Below, one piece after another: positions 34,641 to 45,145 of a stretch of DNA of 64,000 nucleotides (its first letter is position 1; every line of letters begins with the position of its first letter). The translations under genes were made by a program, and so were the position numbers. Source of the stretch: Paenibacillus lacisoli. GTDB taxonomy: Bacteria > Bacillota > Bacilli > Paenibacillales > Paenibacillaceae. The notes under the pieces were generated by a model. It saw only the letters and a list, made by a program, of their open reading frames with translations, was not told where the DNA came from and did not search any database. The stretch spans positions 682,001-746,000 of the forward strand of contig NZ_JAUQTB010000001.1 of assembly GCF_030580655.1 (NCBI RefSeq), given 5' to 3'.

Positions 34641-35821
34641 AGCTCGTCCTCCTCCTGGCCAGTCAGGCTCCGTTCTTCTTCAACTAGCTCTAGGAACAGC
34701 TGAACAAGCCCCTCCTCCGGCTGGGCACCACCCGTATGCCGCTGATAGAATTTGCGGAATAATTCATGGACAGGCAGCCGGGACCGCTGCACGTCCAGTT
34801 CGGCCGCTTCCATCTCGGGGTAAACCGGACGAATATGAATAATACCTTCATGACGCTTGCGCAGAGCCTGAATCTCGCCGATGGACATCGCCTCGTCGAG
34901 CTGGATCTCCAGATCTACAAAAGCGTTAGCATCCTGACCCTCGTCCAGCCAGCGATAGACTTCCTGCAAGCCGCCTTTGGCTTTCCATCGTACGAGCGGC
35001 TTACCGCAGCCCAAATAAAGCTCTTCCATGACAGGTATGCCACCCGGGACTACATCAATCATCGTCACCGATTTGGCCTGCCCGGCTTCGGAGAAGCTGT
35101 AGGCCAGCGGTGAACCGCTGTAACGGATCATCCCTTCACCTTTGACAGCCTGAGGACGATGCAAGTGCCCTAAAGCTGTATATTGTGCCCCCGTATCCAA
35201 TGCACGCGGGTCAACGGTGTAAGCGCCGCCGACCTGAATAGGCCGTTCCGAATCACTTTCTACACCGCCAAGCACATAAATATGACTCATAGCCAGGTTC
35301 ACGGTATCCCTGCTAAAGTAACCGCCTAGCTGTCTCATGAGCCGTCCAACCCGCGCACTGTAGGCCTCCCTCAGTTCCTGTTCATCCCCGTCTCCGGTCA
35401 GCAGCTCGTTCAGCCGGGCTTCCGATGGATAGGGCAGCGCCGCGATTTGAGCCACTTCCCCTGTTCGGGCCGTACCGACTCTTATAATCTCCTGTGTCGG
35501 GAGGCCGACCAATGTAATTCCTCTTCCCTGAACCAGAGGAGTTACGGATGCCACACGTTCCGGTTGGTCATGGTTGCCTGCAATGACAACCATAGGTCTT
35601 CCACCTGCTGTCAAACAGGCTGCCGCCTCATAAAAAAGCTGCTCGGCAGCTGCTGGCGGGTTAACCGAATCATAGACATCGCCCGCCATCAGAATCAGGT
35701 CTGCCTGCTGATCGTCCGCCATAGCAGCCAGCTCATCAACAAAAGCCTCCTGTTCCTTCAGTCTGCTGCGCCCCTCCAGGGTACGACCGAAATGCCAGTC
35801 CCCCGTATGCAAAATCCGCAT
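34637..35821 (-). CDS. sbcD: Exonuclease subunit SbcD (Mre11-like)
   Basis: The metallophosphoesterase nuclease of SbcCD. With the ATG at 35821 the protein has 394 residues beginning MRILHTGDWHFGRTLEGRSR. Metal-binding motifs are visible: GDWHFG (D8, H10), MAGDVYDSVNPP, VIAGNHDQPERV and ALGHLHRPQ. GAGAGGAG precedes this ATG by 8 bases and overlaps the longer start, which I reject. It lies downstream of addA and is coupled to sbcC. Confidence 0.96.
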   Translation of the reverse strand: MRILHTGDWHFGRTLEGRSRLKEQEAFVDELAAMADDQQADLILMAGDVYDSVNPPAAAEQLFYEAAACLTAGGRPMVVIAGNHDQPERVASVTPLVQGRGITLVGLPTQEIIRVGTARTGEVAQIAALPYPSEARLNELLTGDGDEQELREAYSARVGRLMRQLGGYFSRDTVNLAMSHIYVLGGVESDSERPIQVGGAYTVDPRALDTGAQYTALGHLHRPQAVKGEGMIRYSGSPLAYSFSEAGQAKSVTMIDVVPGGIPVMEELYLGCGKPLVRWKAKGGLQEVYRWLDEGQDANAFVDLEIQLDEAMSIGEIQALRKRHEGIIHIRPVYPEMEAAELDVQRSRLPVHELFRKFYQRHTGGAQPEEGLVQLFLELVEEERSLTGQEEDEL

Positions 35822-35939
35822 TTCCGCTTCTCCTCTCTGCACTGCAGCTTTCTCTATCTTTTATACCTTCTCCAGGCTGTGGTTTGGTTTGAATTTATTG
35901 TCCATCATCGTTGTTTGGCAAAATAAATCCTTCATACGG

Positions 35940-38900
35940 CTACAGTCTGACAGCAGCCGCCGCGTCAAAAAAGTACAACCACTTCTGGCTGACAGGTTTG
36001 CCCAAAATATCTTCAATGGCCTTCGCATAGAGATCCAGCTGAAAACGATAATGCTCCTTCAGCGTATCCGTGCCGCCTTGATGCTCTAACACCCGGTCTG
36101 TCTTGTAATCGAGCAGAATCCATTCACCATCAGCTTCGAACAAACAATCTATAATCCCCTGGATCAGGACCGTATCCCCGTCGAGCTGCTGCAGCCGCTG
36201 TCGTTCGTCGCTTTGTCCGTCCATGGAATCCCCTTCCGCTTCAGCAAGCAGAGCCGGGGTTACCACCGAGTCCCTGGCCGGCAGACCATAACTGAAGGGC
36301 AGCTCCCGCTGAACCGAAGCCGAGGCAGACAGCTTGCGGCCAACCTCGCTCTGGAAAAAGGATGCCACCTGTTCCGCTTCAACTGCTTCCGCCTGTTCGG
36401 TTGTAATAATCTGCAGCAATACCAGCTGATCGAGCGTTGCACGCACAACGGACGTATCCGTATCCAGTGCAAGCGGGATATGCTGCATAACCGTATGATA
36501 GACCGTACCGCGCTCGGCAGGGCTCAGCTTCTTCTGCTCCATGAACCGGGGACGGCGCAAATGAAGCCCTGCCTGCTCCCGGACAGGTCCGCCTTCGCCT
36601 TCCTGCCGCAGCAGCTGTTCTTCCAGCAGATCTACTGGCGGCTGATCCTGGTCAGCCAGTAAAGAGCGAATCTCGGTAACTGACGTCTTGGACGCCACTC
36701 TACCTGCCTCACGGTACCCATACGTCCATGACAAGAGCCGATCAACGGTATCGCTGCTTCCCGGCAGTTCGGACAGCTGAAGCTGGCGAAGGGACTGGAG
36801 CTGCTGCCTCCGTTCATCCGGCAGATCTTCCGTCATCTCCAGTCCTGCGGCAGCCTGTGCGATGCCATCTGACGAGAGCACAGCGATCTGCCATGCTCCC
36901 TCAAGAGGTGCAGCCTGGCTTTCAGGCTCTCCCGCCATCTCCCGCAGCAGACCGGCCGAGGGATGCCGAATCAGCGCAGGGCCAACCCAGTCCATATAAG
37001 ACCGTGCCGAGGCCAGAAGGTCTTCTGGCAGCCGCTCGAGGGACACATCACGGGATTGCGCCCACGCCTGAGCCTTGGAATGGAGATCTTTCACCGTCCC
37101 GACCAGAATCATTTTTTCCTTCGGCCGGGTCAACGCTACGTACAGCACCCGCATTTCCTCAGCCAGCAGTTCCAGACGAGAGCGCCGGCGGATCGCCAGA
37201 TTCGGCAGCGTCGGATAACTGACCCGCTTATCTTCATCTACAAATTTCGGCCCGAAACCAAGTTCCTTATGAATCAGGAAGGACGCATTCAGATCCTGCT
37301 GGTTGAACATCTTCGACATACCCGCGATAAATACGACGGGAAACTCCAGTCCTTTACTGCGATGGATCGTCATGATTCTTACCGCATTGTCCAGTTCAGC
37401 TGTACCACCTGCCGCACCAAGATCACCGCCATGCTCACGCAGACGCTTGACGAAGGTCAGGAAGCGGAACAGCCCTCGGTTAGACGTCGATTGCTCATAC
37501 TGCCGGGCACGGTCATACAGTGCCCTCAGGTTGCCCTGCCGCTGGACTCCCCCCGGCAGGCCGCCAACCCAGTCCAGATAGCCGGTATCACGATACAAGC
37601 GCCAGATCAGCTCCGCTAGGCTGCCTTGACGCGCTTCATCACGCCAGCGGCTCAGCTGGACCAGGAATGACTGGAGCTTCCGGACCAGCGCAGCCTGCTC
37701 ACCCTGCCTGTATGCTGCATCTTCAGGTTCAGCAGCACCCTCGGCCTCCGTTCCTGCAGCTGCTGTTACCGCATCATAGAAAGAGCTTCCCCCTCCCAGT
37801 ACACGAATGTTGGCAAGCTCTTCATTGCTTAATCCGACAATCGGTGAGCGGAGGACGGATGCCAGCGGAATATCCTGCTGCGGATTATCAATAACCTGCA
37901 GCAGCGACAGCATGATCTCTACTTCCGTTGCCTGAAAATATCCTTTGTTCTGCTCCCCTGTCGCAGGAATCCCCTCCAGCCGGAGTTCCTCCACGATTAA
38001 AGGCGTCCACAATTGGGTGGAACGCAGCAGGATGACCATGTCACTGTATACGGCCGGCCGCATATCCTTCAGCACCTTGTCATATACCATCAGCGGATGC
38101 CCGGTCTCCCCGGTCATTTCGCGAATTCGTGCAGCAATTGCTCTTGCCTCCAGCTGGGCTGTCTCCAGTTCGGCCCATTCAGCGGGTGCCGAATCTACCA
38201 TCTCCTCTTCCGAAGAGGCTGATGGTTCATCAGCGCCTTGCCCCGCCCGGTCAATCAGAATAAATTCCGGTTGATATGCGGATGGACCGTACTCCTCTCC
38301 TGCCGGAAAAGAAGCTCCGTAAACCAGCTCTGCACGATGATCGTAGGCAATTTCGCCGACACCCTCATTCATGATCTGCCGGAACAGCATATTAACAGCG
38401 GTGACTACTTCGGTCCTGCTGCGAAAATTACGTGCCAGATCAATCCGCATTCCTTCTCCGTCCGGGCGCTCGTCATAGCGGCGGTACTTGTCCAGAAACA
38501 AGCCAGGTTCTGCCAGCCGGAACCGATAAATGCTCTGCTTGACATCACCGACCATAAAACGGTTGCCGGGTGATTGCCGTGCAATCAGACGGACAATATC
38601 TTCCTGGACCGTATTTGTATCCTGATATTCATCTAACAGTACTTCATCGAACTGTGCCTGGTACTCCAAGGCGGCATCGGAAGGGAAAAGCTGTGCCGGA
38701 GTGGAGTCCGGGTGGCGCAGAATGCGCAGACAGTAGTGCTCAAGGTCACTGAAATCGACCATTCCCTTCGCTCGCTTCGCCTGTTCAAAGCGCCGGCCGA
38801 ATTCTATGATTACAGCGGAGAGCTCGTTCATTAACGGTGCTGCCTCCTGCAATTCGCCAAGGAATACCTCTGCAGGTCTGCCGAACAGGGACTGCTTAAC

Positions 38901-39869
38901 TTCACTGACCGCCTTCTTGGCTGATTCCCGCAGCGCCTTCACCCTATCCTGCAGCAGAGGATCGGTCTGATCCTTCTTGCAAGGCTTCAGCTTACCAAAC
39001 GCTGCAGTCTGAAACACATCATACAGCTCCGACCACGGGCGCTGGGACAGCTGCAGCTCCAGCTCACGAATCATGTCCAGCTCTTCTGACAGCGTACTGG
39101 CATAAGGCACAGGCCCGCCCGGAAGTCCGGTGAGCTCAAGCGCCTGTATAAGCTGACTCGTTGCCCCTTGGAGCGTCAGTTCTGCATCCTGCAGGATACT
39201 GTGCACCCAGATCGAGCGCCCAAGACTAGCCGTATCCTCAACGTCAAAATTTTGAGCGGTCTCCATAAGCCAGTGATCCGGCCACGGATGACTGCGGGAG
39301 AAATCGTAGAGTCTCTGTACCAATCCGTACATCGCATCGTCACTTCGTTCCCCGCTGAACCAGTCCACCAGGCGGCGGAATATGCTATCCTCCGGCTCCT
39401 CGCCATACTTGTCTTCGAACAGCTCTTCAAGCAGCTCTTGTCTCATCAGCTCCGCCTCATGTTCATTCATGATGCGGAAGCCCGGATCCAGTGGAATCAG
39501 CTGATAATAACGCCGGATCACCTCCAGGCAGAAGGAGTGCAGCGTCGTAATCGATGCCCGTCCCAGCAGGGACAACTGACGGCGCAGATGATCGTTATCG
39601 GCATCCTCCTCGAGCGCCCTCTCCAGCGCCTCACGAATCCGCTGCTTCATCTCCGAGGCAGCGGCCTTGGTGAACGTAGCCACCAGCAGGCGGTCTACGC
39701 TGTATCCCAAAGACGGATCTGCAATTTTGCGTATAATCCGTTCAACCAATACAGCCGTTTTCCCGGAACCAGCTGCAGCAGCAACCAGCATATGACTGCC
39801 GGACTGAGAGATTGCTTTCCACTGATCGTCACTCCAGAAGCTTCCCTCGGGTTTCGGTATCTCGATCAT
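35940..39869 (-). CDS. addA: ATP-dependent helicase/nuclease subunit AddA
   Basis: The UvrD-type helicase and nuclease half of the AddAB (RecBCD-equivalent) enzyme that resects double-strand breaks up to a Chi site. The 1309 residues show Walker A AAGSGKT (32-38), ATFTKAAASEMKQRI, the DEYQDTN motif with helicase motifs III-VI (VGDVKQSIYRF, MTIHRSKGLEFPVVF, YVALTRPKE), and a C-terminal RecB-family nuclease with LLDYKTDR near residue 1251. Its ATG shares one base with the addB stop (TAATG). Confidence 0.97.
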   Translation of the reverse strand: MIEIPKPEGSFWSDDQWKAISQSGSHMLVAAAAGSGKTAVLVERIIRKIADPSLGYSVDRLLVATFTKAAASEMKQRIREALERALEEDADNDHLRRQLSLLGRASITTLHSFCLEVIRRYYQLIPLDPGFRIMNEHEAELMRQELLEELFEDKYGEEPEDSIFRRLVDWFSGERSDDAMYGLVQRLYDFSRSHPWPDHWLMETAQNFDVEDTASLGRSIWVHSILQDAELTLQGATSQLIQALELTGLPGGPVPYASTLSEELDMIRELELQLSQRPWSELYDVFQTAAFGKLKPCKKDQTDPLLQDRVKALRESAKKAVSEVKQSLFGRPAEVFLGELQEAAPLMNELSAVIIEFGRRFEQAKRAKGMVDFSDLEHYCLRILRHPDSTPAQLFPSDAALEYQAQFDEVLLDEYQDTNTVQEDIVRLIARQSPGNRFMVGDVKQSIYRFRLAEPGLFLDKYRRYDERPDGEGMRIDLARNFRSRTEVVTAVNMLFRQIMNEGVGEIAYDHRAELVYGASFPAGEEYGPSAYQPEFILIDRAGQGADEPSASSEEEMVDSAPAEWAELETAQLEARAIAARIREMTGETGHPLMVYDKVLKDMRPAVYSDMVILLRSTQLWTPLIVEELRLEGIPATGEQNKGYFQATEVEIMLSLLQVIDNPQQDIPLASVLRSPIVGLSNEELANIRVLGGGSSFYDAVTAAAGTEAEGAAEPEDAAYRQGEQAALVRKLQSFLVQLSRWRDEARQGSLAELIWRLYRDTGYLDWVGGLPGGVQRQGNLRALYDRARQYEQSTSNRGLFRFLTFVKRLREHGGDLGAAGGTAELDNAVRIMTIHRSKGLEFPVVFIAGMSKMFNQQDLNASFLIHKELGFGPKFVDEDKRVSYPTLPNLAIRRRSRLELLAEEMRVLYVALTRPKEKMILVGTVKDLHSKAQAWAQSRDVSLERLPEDLLASARSYMDWVGPALIRHPSAGLLREMAGEPESQAAPLEGAWQIAVLSSDGIAQAAAGLEMTEDLPDERRQQLQSLRQLQLSELPGSSDTVDRLLSWTYGYREAGRVASKTSVTEIRSLLADQDQPPVDLLEEQLLRQEGEGGPVREQAGLHLRRPRFMEQKKLSPAERGTVYHTVMQHIPLALDTDTSVVRATLDQLVLLQIITTEQAEAVEAEQVASFFQSEVGRKLSASASVQRELPFSYGLPARDSVVTPALLAEAEGDSMDGQSDERQRLQQLDGDTVLIQGIIDCLFEADGEWILLDYKTDRVLEHQGGTDTLKEHYRFQLDLYAKAIEDILGKPVSQKWLYFFDAAAAVRL

Positions 39870-42800
39870 TATTCCTCTCCTCCTTTACCTTTGGATGAAT
39901 CCAGCAGTTCCCATACCTGCTGCTTGCCGGGCTTAGACCAGGTGTTATAGTCGTTGCCTTCGATTGTGTCGTCAAATTGGCATACCGGTTTGTAAGAGCA
40001 GAAGGCACATGCAGTCTCCTGCTGAATTTTGTAAGGCTTGATCTCCACGTCACCCTCCGTGATCCGGGTGCCGATCTGACGGATGCTGCTCCGTACGGAA
40101 GCCAGCAGCTGATCCCACTGCTCCCTTGTAGCCACGGAAGCGCTGCTGTAGAAGCTGCCGTCCGCTTTAACGGCAACAGGCAGAACCGAGGAATACCCCT
40201 TATCCAGACTGGTGTCCATCTGGCCAACCACTTCACGGTCAGCCAGTACCAGCCCCTTCATTTTGAACCTTTTCAGCAGCTCTTCTTCTGCTTTTTCCTT
40301 GCTCAATCCATTGGGTGCCTGAAGCAGCGGATTATGCACATGGAAATAGAGCGTTCCTGCCGGAAAAGCCGGTTCTCCCAGCCAATCCTCAGCCGAACTG
40401 AGCAGAACTTCGAGGTAGGTCAGCATCTGCAGCGCCAAGCCATAGTAAACTTCATGCAGCTTCAAATCTTTTTGGCTGGATTTGTAATCGATGACTCGCA
40501 GCAGCAGCCCCTGTTCGCCTTCCGCCACATCCACCCGGTCGATCCGCCCTACGACCTCCATGACACAGCCGTTCTCCAGTTCGAACACCAGGGGCGGCAG
40601 CGGCTTGTCCGGACCAAAATCGAGCTCCAGTCCCAGCGGCTCAAAACTGCCCCTGCGTGCATGTTCACCCAGAATCAGGGATGCGCGGCTGACGATACTC
40701 TTCAGCTTGCGGTAGATGTAGCCATAGCGCTTGGAGCTGAGCAATATCTCTCCCTGCAGCTGCGGGGCCAGACGATCCACCGTCTGTTCCGCTTCCTGCC
40801 GGCACTCTTCGCTGCTGAGGCTTCCCCAGCTCAGATTACGCTCCTTCAGGTTCATCGCCATCTGGCTCAGTGCTGCATGAAACAGCTGTCCGATATCAGG
40901 TGCCTGCAAACGATACAGCTGCCGTTCCTTCAAGCGCAAACCATGGGAGGCAAAATGAGAGAACGGACAAGCTACAAACCGTTCCATCCGTGAAACACTG
41001 GTCCGCAGTTTGCTGCCGTACAGCTGGCGGCTGGTCGACTCCCGCAGCGGTTCACCAGGGTTCTGATAAAAGAGCGAGCCCAGGCTACGCTCCAGCCGGC
41101 CGCGCCACTCCGGTTGACCGGCAAACCAGTTCAGCACATCCCACCATGGCTGCGGGATATCGATCCCGCGCTTCCACTGGCGAAGCTGAACGATCAGCTG
41201 CGCCAGCGCTTCTTCAGGGTGAGCCGCGTAAGCCGCGTGCTGTTCCCAGCCTTGACCCGGAAGCGGCTGCAGGCTGAGCTTTTCTTCCTGCAGAGCGAAC
41301 ATCTGCCGCAGATGGCGGATGTACTCCGAAGGCAGCAGCGGTTTCAGATCCTCGTCGGCAGCCGGATAACTGACCCACAGCTTATCGCTGGCCAGTGTCA
41401 GTGCCTGATACACCAGGAACCGCTCGTCCAGCGTACGCCGAGTGATATCCGGCGCCAGCTCGAAACCGCGCTCAGCCAGCAGCATCCGTTCCTGTTCAGT
41501 TAACACGCCTTCTTCCTGAATGACTGCGGGCACGACACCTTCATTAAAACCGAGTAGAAATGCATATTTCACCCCGACGGTGCGCGTCCGGTCCATCGTC
41601 CCGACAAGCACCTGATCCAGTGCAGGCGGTACAAGGGAGAGCTTCAGTTCAGACAATCCGGTTTCCATCATCCCGGCGAACAGCTCGGGCTCCAGCTTCT
41701 CGTCCCCCATCATTTCAGCGATCTGGTCCAGCAGTTCCAGCACTTTACCCCACAGCTGCCGGTGTTCCCGGCCTCGCTCCGGGTCACCCTGGTTCATCGC
41801 CTCTGCAGCCAAAGTTTCAAGCTTGTGCGCTGCTCCGCAATCCTCAAGCAGCAGGTACAGCGCCTCGCATTGTTCCCGGGCCGTCTTGGCTCTCGACAGC
41901 CGCTTCTCAAAAGCATACAGCGGCGTAACGATGGCTGTCCGGCAGGCCTCCATCTTATCCAACAGCTCTTGGCGGCTGCTCTGCAGCCCCTGTCCGTTGT
42001 CCTCCAGCGACAGACTCGGTACGGCCTGCCATGGACGACCGTCGGTCCAGCGATAGCCCTGGATCCCGCAGGCAAGCACGTAGTTCTCCAGCCGGTCCAT
42101 ATCCTGACGGGTCAGACTGCCGTCCAGCGGCAGCAGTATATCGGTCTTCACTGCCCTGAATACATCTTCGTAACGCCAGCGTCTCAGCACGATATCCAGC
42201 GATGCACGGAGAAGCTCAACAAGGGGATGATGCAGCTCGCTCCGCTTCTGGTCCAGGAAATAAGGAATATCAAAGTCCCGGAATACAGGCTCCACCAGCG
42301 GGGCGTAATCCTCCAGATTGCGTACCAGAATCGCCATATCGCGGAAGCGTGCTCCTTCTTCGCGGGCAAGTCTGAGCATTTCGCGCAGAGCCCCTTCAAC
42401 TTCAGCTCTGCGGTTGGAGGCCGCGATCAATCTGATATCACTCTCTCTGCTCAGCAGGGGTGCCTCTGCGGCTTGGTTCAGCCGGTCCCAGCGGCGCCGC
42501 CGGTCAAAACCTTCCTCAAGATGAGCAAGCTGAGGACTGTTTCGAAAACGGGGCAGCGGACGTTCATTCATCCAACGGATCTGAATATCCAGTCCAAGGC
42601 TCTCAGCCATCCCGCGCAGCTGAACAAAGGTCGAAGCTGTCGGATGAAACAAGTCCAGTTCATGAGGCAGCTCACCTGGACTGTATTCCCGGTCAAGAGT
42701 AAGGGCAATGGTCATGGACCTCGACGCTGCCATCAGCCTCTCCAGCACCTGCAGCTCCTGAGGGGTAAACCCGCGAAATCCGTCCAGCCAGATGTCACAA

Positions 42801-43402
42801 GAAGAAGTATAGGAAGAACGCGGGATCGCCTCCTCGAGGCGTGCAAGCGTGTCTTCTTCGTCGACGTACAGCCTGGAGAGCTCGTGTTCAAAATCATGGT
42901 GAATCGTCATGATGTCCTGGAGCTTGTTCCGGAGCATGGGCGCGCTGCCGGCAGCAGCCTGCATACGGTCCATCTGTTCCTCCAGCTGCATCGGCTCTAC
43001 ACAATAACGTTTAAATTCGGTATACAGGTCGTTAAGGCGGCCGACAAAACCGAGCTGGTCTCCGGAATCACCGAACAGCTTCAGCTCTTCTTTACGGCGG
43101 CGAATGATCCGGTACAGCAGCATTTTCTTACCCTCTTCGCTAATCGGAGTGAGCGCGGCTCCGCCTGTCTCCTGCATCACCCGGTAGGCCAGCCGGCGGA
43201 AGCTGAGCACCTGGGCCCGCACACTGCCCTTTACGGTTCCCGAAGATACCAATGAGTGCTCTGCCTGGAAGGTCGCCTGCTCCGGTACCAGCAGCATCAT
43301 CGGTGTTCCCTGGGGCTGATCCCGCAGTGAAGCTGTCATCTCCTCCATGATTTTCGTGCTCTTGCCGCTTCCGGCCCGTCCCAACAGAAATGTAACACTC
43401 AC
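39869..43402 (-). CDS. addB: ATP-dependent nuclease subunit AddB
   Basis: The Chi-recognising, Fe-S-containing nuclease half of AddAB. I chose the GTG at 43402, which has GAGGAGGG ahead of it and gives VSVTFLLGRAGSGKST as in the family; the protein has 1177 residues. Cysteines for the Fe-S staple are present: ACPFSHFASHGLRL near 810 and CAFCSYKPVC near 1128-1137. The nuclease motif LLRVIDYKSSQKDLKL lies near residue 975. It heads the addB-addA unit, after the terminator of the upstream methyltransferase gene. Confidence 0.96.
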   Translation of the reverse strand: MSVTFLLGRAGSGKSTKIMEEMTASLRDQPQGTPMMLLVPEQATFQAEHSLVSSGTVKGSVRAQVLSFRRLAYRVMQETGGAALTPISEEGKKMLLYRIIRRRKEELKLFGDSGDQLGFVGRLNDLYTEFKRYCVEPMQLEEQMDRMQAAAGSAPMLRNKLQDIMTIHHDFEHELSRLYVDEEDTLARLEEAIPRSSYTSSCDIWLDGFRGFTPQELQVLERLMAASRSMTIALTLDREYSPGELPHELDLFHPTASTFVQLRGMAESLGLDIQIRWMNERPLPRFRNSPQLAHLEEGFDRRRRWDRLNQAAEAPLLSRESDIRLIAASNRRAEVEGALREMLRLAREEGARFRDMAILVRNLEDYAPLVEPVFRDFDIPYFLDQKRSELHHPLVELLRASLDIVLRRWRYEDVFRAVKTDILLPLDGSLTRQDMDRLENYVLACGIQGYRWTDGRPWQAVPSLSLEDNGQGLQSSRQELLDKMEACRTAIVTPLYAFEKRLSRAKTAREQCEALYLLLEDCGAAHKLETLAAEAMNQGDPERGREHRQLWGKVLELLDQIAEMMGDEKLEPELFAGMMETGLSELKLSLVPPALDQVLVGTMDRTRTVGVKYAFLLGFNEGVVPAVIQEEGVLTEQERMLLAERGFELAPDITRRTLDERFLVYQALTLASDKLWVSYPAADEDLKPLLPSEYIRHLRQMFALQEEKLSLQPLPGQGWEQHAAYAAHPEEALAQLIVQLRQWKRGIDIPQPWWDVLNWFAGQPEWRGRLERSLGSLFYQNPGEPLRESTSRQLYGSKLRTSVSRMERFVACPFSHFASHGLRLKERQLYRLQAPDIGQLFHAALSQMAMNLKERNLSWGSLSSEECRQEAEQTVDRLAPQLQGEILLSSKRYGYIYRKLKSIVSRASLILGEHARRGSFEPLGLELDFGPDKPLPPLVFELENGCVMEVVGRIDRVDVAEGEQGLLLRVIDYKSSQKDLKLHEVYYGLALQMLTYLEVLLSSAEDWLGEPAFPAGTLYFHVHNPLLQAPNGLSKEKAEEELLKRFKMKGLVLADREVVGQMDTSLDKGYSSVLPVAVKADGSFYSSASVATREQWDQLLASVRSSIRQIGTRITEGDVEIKPYKIQQETACAFCSYKPVCQFDDTIEGNDYNTWSKPGKQQVWELLDSSKGKGGEE

Positions 43403-43518
43403 TGCCAATCCCTCCTCATTCGAACTAAACATAATGACTCCAATTATATCATAATGCCGCATCATGGAACATACGTTTGGATTGTTTCCAGCATTCTCTA
43501 CTCCATGCCGAAAAGAAA

Positions 43519-43556
43519 GAGGTTATCCCGGTGCTCTTCGAGCAAAGGATAACCTC
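43519..43556 (-). terminator. Terminator after the RlmI-like gene
   Basis: A 10-bp perfect stem (GAGGTTATCC with GGATAACCTC) and an inner GCTC-TTCG-GAGC loop are followed on the minus strand by TTTCTTTT. It separates the methyltransferase gene from addB. Confidence 0.85.
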
Positions 43557-43620
43557 GTATACTTTTTTGACCGAATATTCGTTATATCGTGTATTCGTTA
43601 TAAGGTAATTTCACATTCCG

Positions 43621-45012
43621 TTACAGACTGGTCTTGCTGCGAACCTCGAATACCGCGAACTTCAGGTAATGGCCTTCATCAACACCCAGAATCTGCGGAT
43701 GATCTTTGCCAGCGGCTCTCCATTCAACCAGACGAAGCACTTTACCCGCGTCCATGGCAGCATCACGGATCGTCTCCAGGAACAAGTCCGGACGCATGTG
43801 GTAGGAACAGCTCGCCGTTACGAGATAGCCTCCTTCATTCACCAGCTTCATCCCGTGCAGGTTAATATCCTTATAGCCGCGGCAGGCACCTTTAACTGCA
43901 CTTTTTGTTTTGGCAAAGGCTGGCGGGTCAAGGATAACAACATCAAATGTTTTCCCTCCACCTGCGGTCAGAGGCTGGGATGTATCCACTTTTCCGCCGT
44001 TCGCACGCGCTGTTCGTTCCTCCACCCCTTTAACCTGGGATCTCAGGTATTGAAAAGCATCGTCAACGACAAATTCTACACGGTCCTCAAAACCGTTCAG
44101 CCGGACATTCTCCCGCGCGCTCTCAATGGCATGCTCCGAAATGTCCAGGCAGGTCACCTTCTTGGCACCGTACTTGCAAGCATGAAGCGTAAAGCTTCCG
44201 GTATGAGAGAAGCATTCCAGCACCGTTGCGCCATCCCAGTATGGGAACGTAACGGTTTTGCCGCTTTTGTTCACGGGCAGGCGGCGGACCTCGCCTTCTT
44301 CCACCACATCCTGGAGTTGAATGCCGCTCTTCGCACCCCACCCTGTCATCAGCGGAGCAATGGATGCCCGATTTTCACGCTGGTCAAAGAAATATCCGGT
44401 CTTCTGGCCTTCCACGATGTCCACCTTGATCAGCAGCCCGTTCTCGGTTACCGTCACATGACGCGGACATTTCCCGTACAGTTCGCCTTTGACCTGCTCC
44501 AGACCTTCCAGCTCGCGCACCGGAACGTCACTGCGTTCATAGATGCCGGCTGGCTCCACCACCTGGATCAGTGCCTCCACAATCGCTTCACGGCACACGT
44601 CCATTCCCAGGGTCAGCAGCTGTACAACGAGTACGTCTCCGAAACGGTCTACAATCAGGCCCGGCAGAAAATCTGCTTCGCCATAGACCAGACGGTACGC
44701 GTCCCCTCCTGTAACAAAACGTTCCCGGTGTTTCAGACAATCCTCAAACCGACGGACAAAAAAGGCCGTATCCATCGCTTCCAGCGGCTGATGTGACACG
44801 ACACGCACCGTAATTTGTGAATTGGCATTGTAGTACCCTGTCGCAAGATACCGTCCCTGATGGTTAAGCACTTCCACGAGAGTTCCGTTCCCGGGCTCAC
44901 CGTTCACAGAAGCAATCTCGCTTTTATAGATCCACGGGTGGCTCTGTTCGAGTCTTTTTTTACGTCCCCGTTCCAATATGACTGACGGCAAATCTTTCAC
45001 TTCCTTAATCAA
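43621..45012 (-). CDS. Class I SAM-dependent rRNA methyltransferase, RlmI-like
   Basis: A 463-residue protein of the RlmI/YwbD family that makes 5-methylcytosine in 23S rRNA. An N-terminal PUA domain (about 10-85, with RGRKKRLEQSHPWIYKSEI) precedes the Rossmann fold with SAM motifs VLECFSHTGSFTLHACKYGA and CLDISEHAIESARENV, then the DPPAFAKTKSAV catalytic loop and the TASCSYHM segment. A low-complexity insert (about 345-368, with TARANGGKVDTSQP) separates two strands of the fold and is not usual for the family. The exact methylated base is inferred. Confidence 0.9.
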   Translation of the reverse strand: MIKEVKDLPSVILERGRKKRLEQSHPWIYKSEIASVNGEPGNGTLVEVLNHQGRYLATGYYNANSQITVRVVSHQPLEAMDTAFFVRRFEDCLKHRERFVTGGDAYRLVYGEADFLPGLIVDRFGDVLVVQLLTLGMDVCREAIVEALIQVVEPAGIYERSDVPVRELEGLEQVKGELYGKCPRHVTVTENGLLIKVDIVEGQKTGYFFDQRENRASIAPLMTGWGAKSGIQLQDVVEEGEVRRLPVNKSGKTVTFPYWDGATVLECFSHTGSFTLHACKYGAKKVTCLDISEHAIESARENVRLNGFEDRVEFVVDDAFQYLRSQVKGVEERTARANGGKVDTSQPLTAGGGKTFDVVILDPPAFAKTKSAVKGACRGYKDINLHGMKLVNEGGYLVTASCSYHMRPDLFLETIRDAAMDAGKVLRLVEWRAAGKDHPQILGVDEGHYLKFAVFEVRSKTSL

Positions 45013-45145
45013 GTTTTATCAAAACAATTCTTGCAGCCCCAGCTTCTGCTCTCTGCCACGCGGCCGTTTCGGCTGCTGCACAGTCATGGTGCCCGTCCAT
45101 GGCTCATATATGTAAAACAAGCTGTACGAAGGGAGTACTTAAGCC

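Noticed and set aside
41762-43255. 497-codon plus-strand open frame opposite addB
   Set aside because: Shadow of addB in GC-rich DNA; no protein features.
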